From UBA11889 sp046582115 (lineage in GTDB: Bacteria > Pseudomonadota > Gammaproteobacteria > Pseudomonadales > Azotimanducaceae): 5,270 nt of DNA. This document shows, piece by piece, positions 5,134 to 5,270 of this stretch (positions within the stretch are counted from its first letter, which is position 1; every line of letters starts with the position of its first letter). The stretch is taken from assembly GCA_046582115.1 (NCBI GenBank), contig JAYGFA010000086.1:1-5270 (forward strand). Reading direction: 5' to 3'. Under the pieces are notes generated by a model that made no database searches, was not told where the DNA came from, and saw only the letters and a list, made by a program, of their open reading frames with translations. The translations under genes were made by a program, and so were the position numbers.

Positions 5134-5270
5134 ATGCTCGACACTTCCGTCGCACGGTCGGTCATCGATCACGCCCTCTCGCTCGGTGCAGATTTCGCCG
5201 AGCTCTTCATCGAGAGAAATCAGGTGGACAATATCAGTACTCTCAGCAGCGAGGTGCAGGCCGTACAATC
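5134..5270 (+). CDS. tldD: TldD/PmbA-family metallopeptidase, N-terminal fragment (45 codons)
   Basis: The frame is open from the ATG at 5134 to the window edge. The visible residues match the TldD/PmbA N-terminus: a helix, SVARSVIDHALSLGADF, then AELFIERNQVDNIS (about 22-35). This is the 'GADFAELF-E....-S' pattern of the first beta-strand, followed by SSEVQAVQ, where a 'G.v..v' strand lies. TldD and its partner TldE (PmbA) form a zinc-dependent protease that degrades unfolded or modified peptides. In E. coli it removes the microcin B17 leader and acts on the CcdA antitoxin. The catalytic HExxxH lies outside the window. TldD is favoured over TldE because of the AELF pattern, but 45 residues cannot settle it. 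The binding site is weak (CAGG, 7 nt before the ATG). A TTG at 5107 in the same frame is a less likely alternative start. Confidence 0.75.
   Translation, partial: MLDTSVARSVIDHALSLGADFAELFIERNQVDNISTLSSEVQAVQ

Noticed and set aside
1..5270. CRISPR array, tRNA, rRNA, transposase or insertion-sequence ends
   Set aside because: I found no regularly spaced repeats, no tRNA-like cloverleaf with matching arms, no rRNA-like stretch, no transposase-like protein, and no terminal inverted repeats with target duplications.

Overview
The window is bacterial DNA. Genes are compact and single-exon, purine-rich Shine-Dalgarno sites precede several starts, one start is GTG, and the protein families are typical of bacteria. 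G+C is near 50% by eye. Nothing here fixes the taxon. A CYP153-like P450, an amidase-signature hydrolase and a glyoxalase-fold protein together fit a metabolically versatile environmental proteobacterium or actinobacterium, but that is inference.

Layout, left to right. (1) The first two codons of a minus-strand gene (start near base 8) with a strong ribosome binding site. (2) 65-1465, minus: an amidase-signature-family hydrolase with a complete Lys-Ser-Ser triad and a GTG start, probably co-transcribed with gene 1. (3) 1466-1696: a divergent intergenic region with a possible plus-strand promoter and a 15-codon open reading frame that overlaps the next gene by ATGA. (4) 1697-2593, plus: a VOC/glyoxalase-like protein with a segment of about 33 residues that looks inserted. 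(5) A 27-nt hairpin over its stop codon, in the convergent gap. (6) 2640-3245, minus: a small class I SAM-dependent methyltransferase. (7) 3246-3712: 467 nt with no convincing gene, holding a candidate promoter with a dyad in its spacer. (8) 3713-4957, minus: a cytochrome P450 closely resembling the CYP153 alkane and fatty-acid omega-hydroxylases. (9) 4958-5133: a divergent intergenic region. (10) 5134 to the window end, plus: the first 45 codons of a TldD/PmbA-family metallopeptidase.

The genes do not form one obvious pathway. Orientation changes at nearly every gene, so there are at least four transcription units: amidase plus gene 1, VOC protein, P450 with or without the methyltransferase, and tldD. 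The P450 has no ferredoxin or reductase gene in view, so its redox partners must be encoded elsewhere. I see no rRNA, tRNA, CRISPR array, transposase or insertion sequence, and no strong evidence of a new multi-gene system. The points most worth a second look are the VOC insertion, the ATGA-coupled mini-ORF and the dyad inside the candidate methyltransferase promoter.
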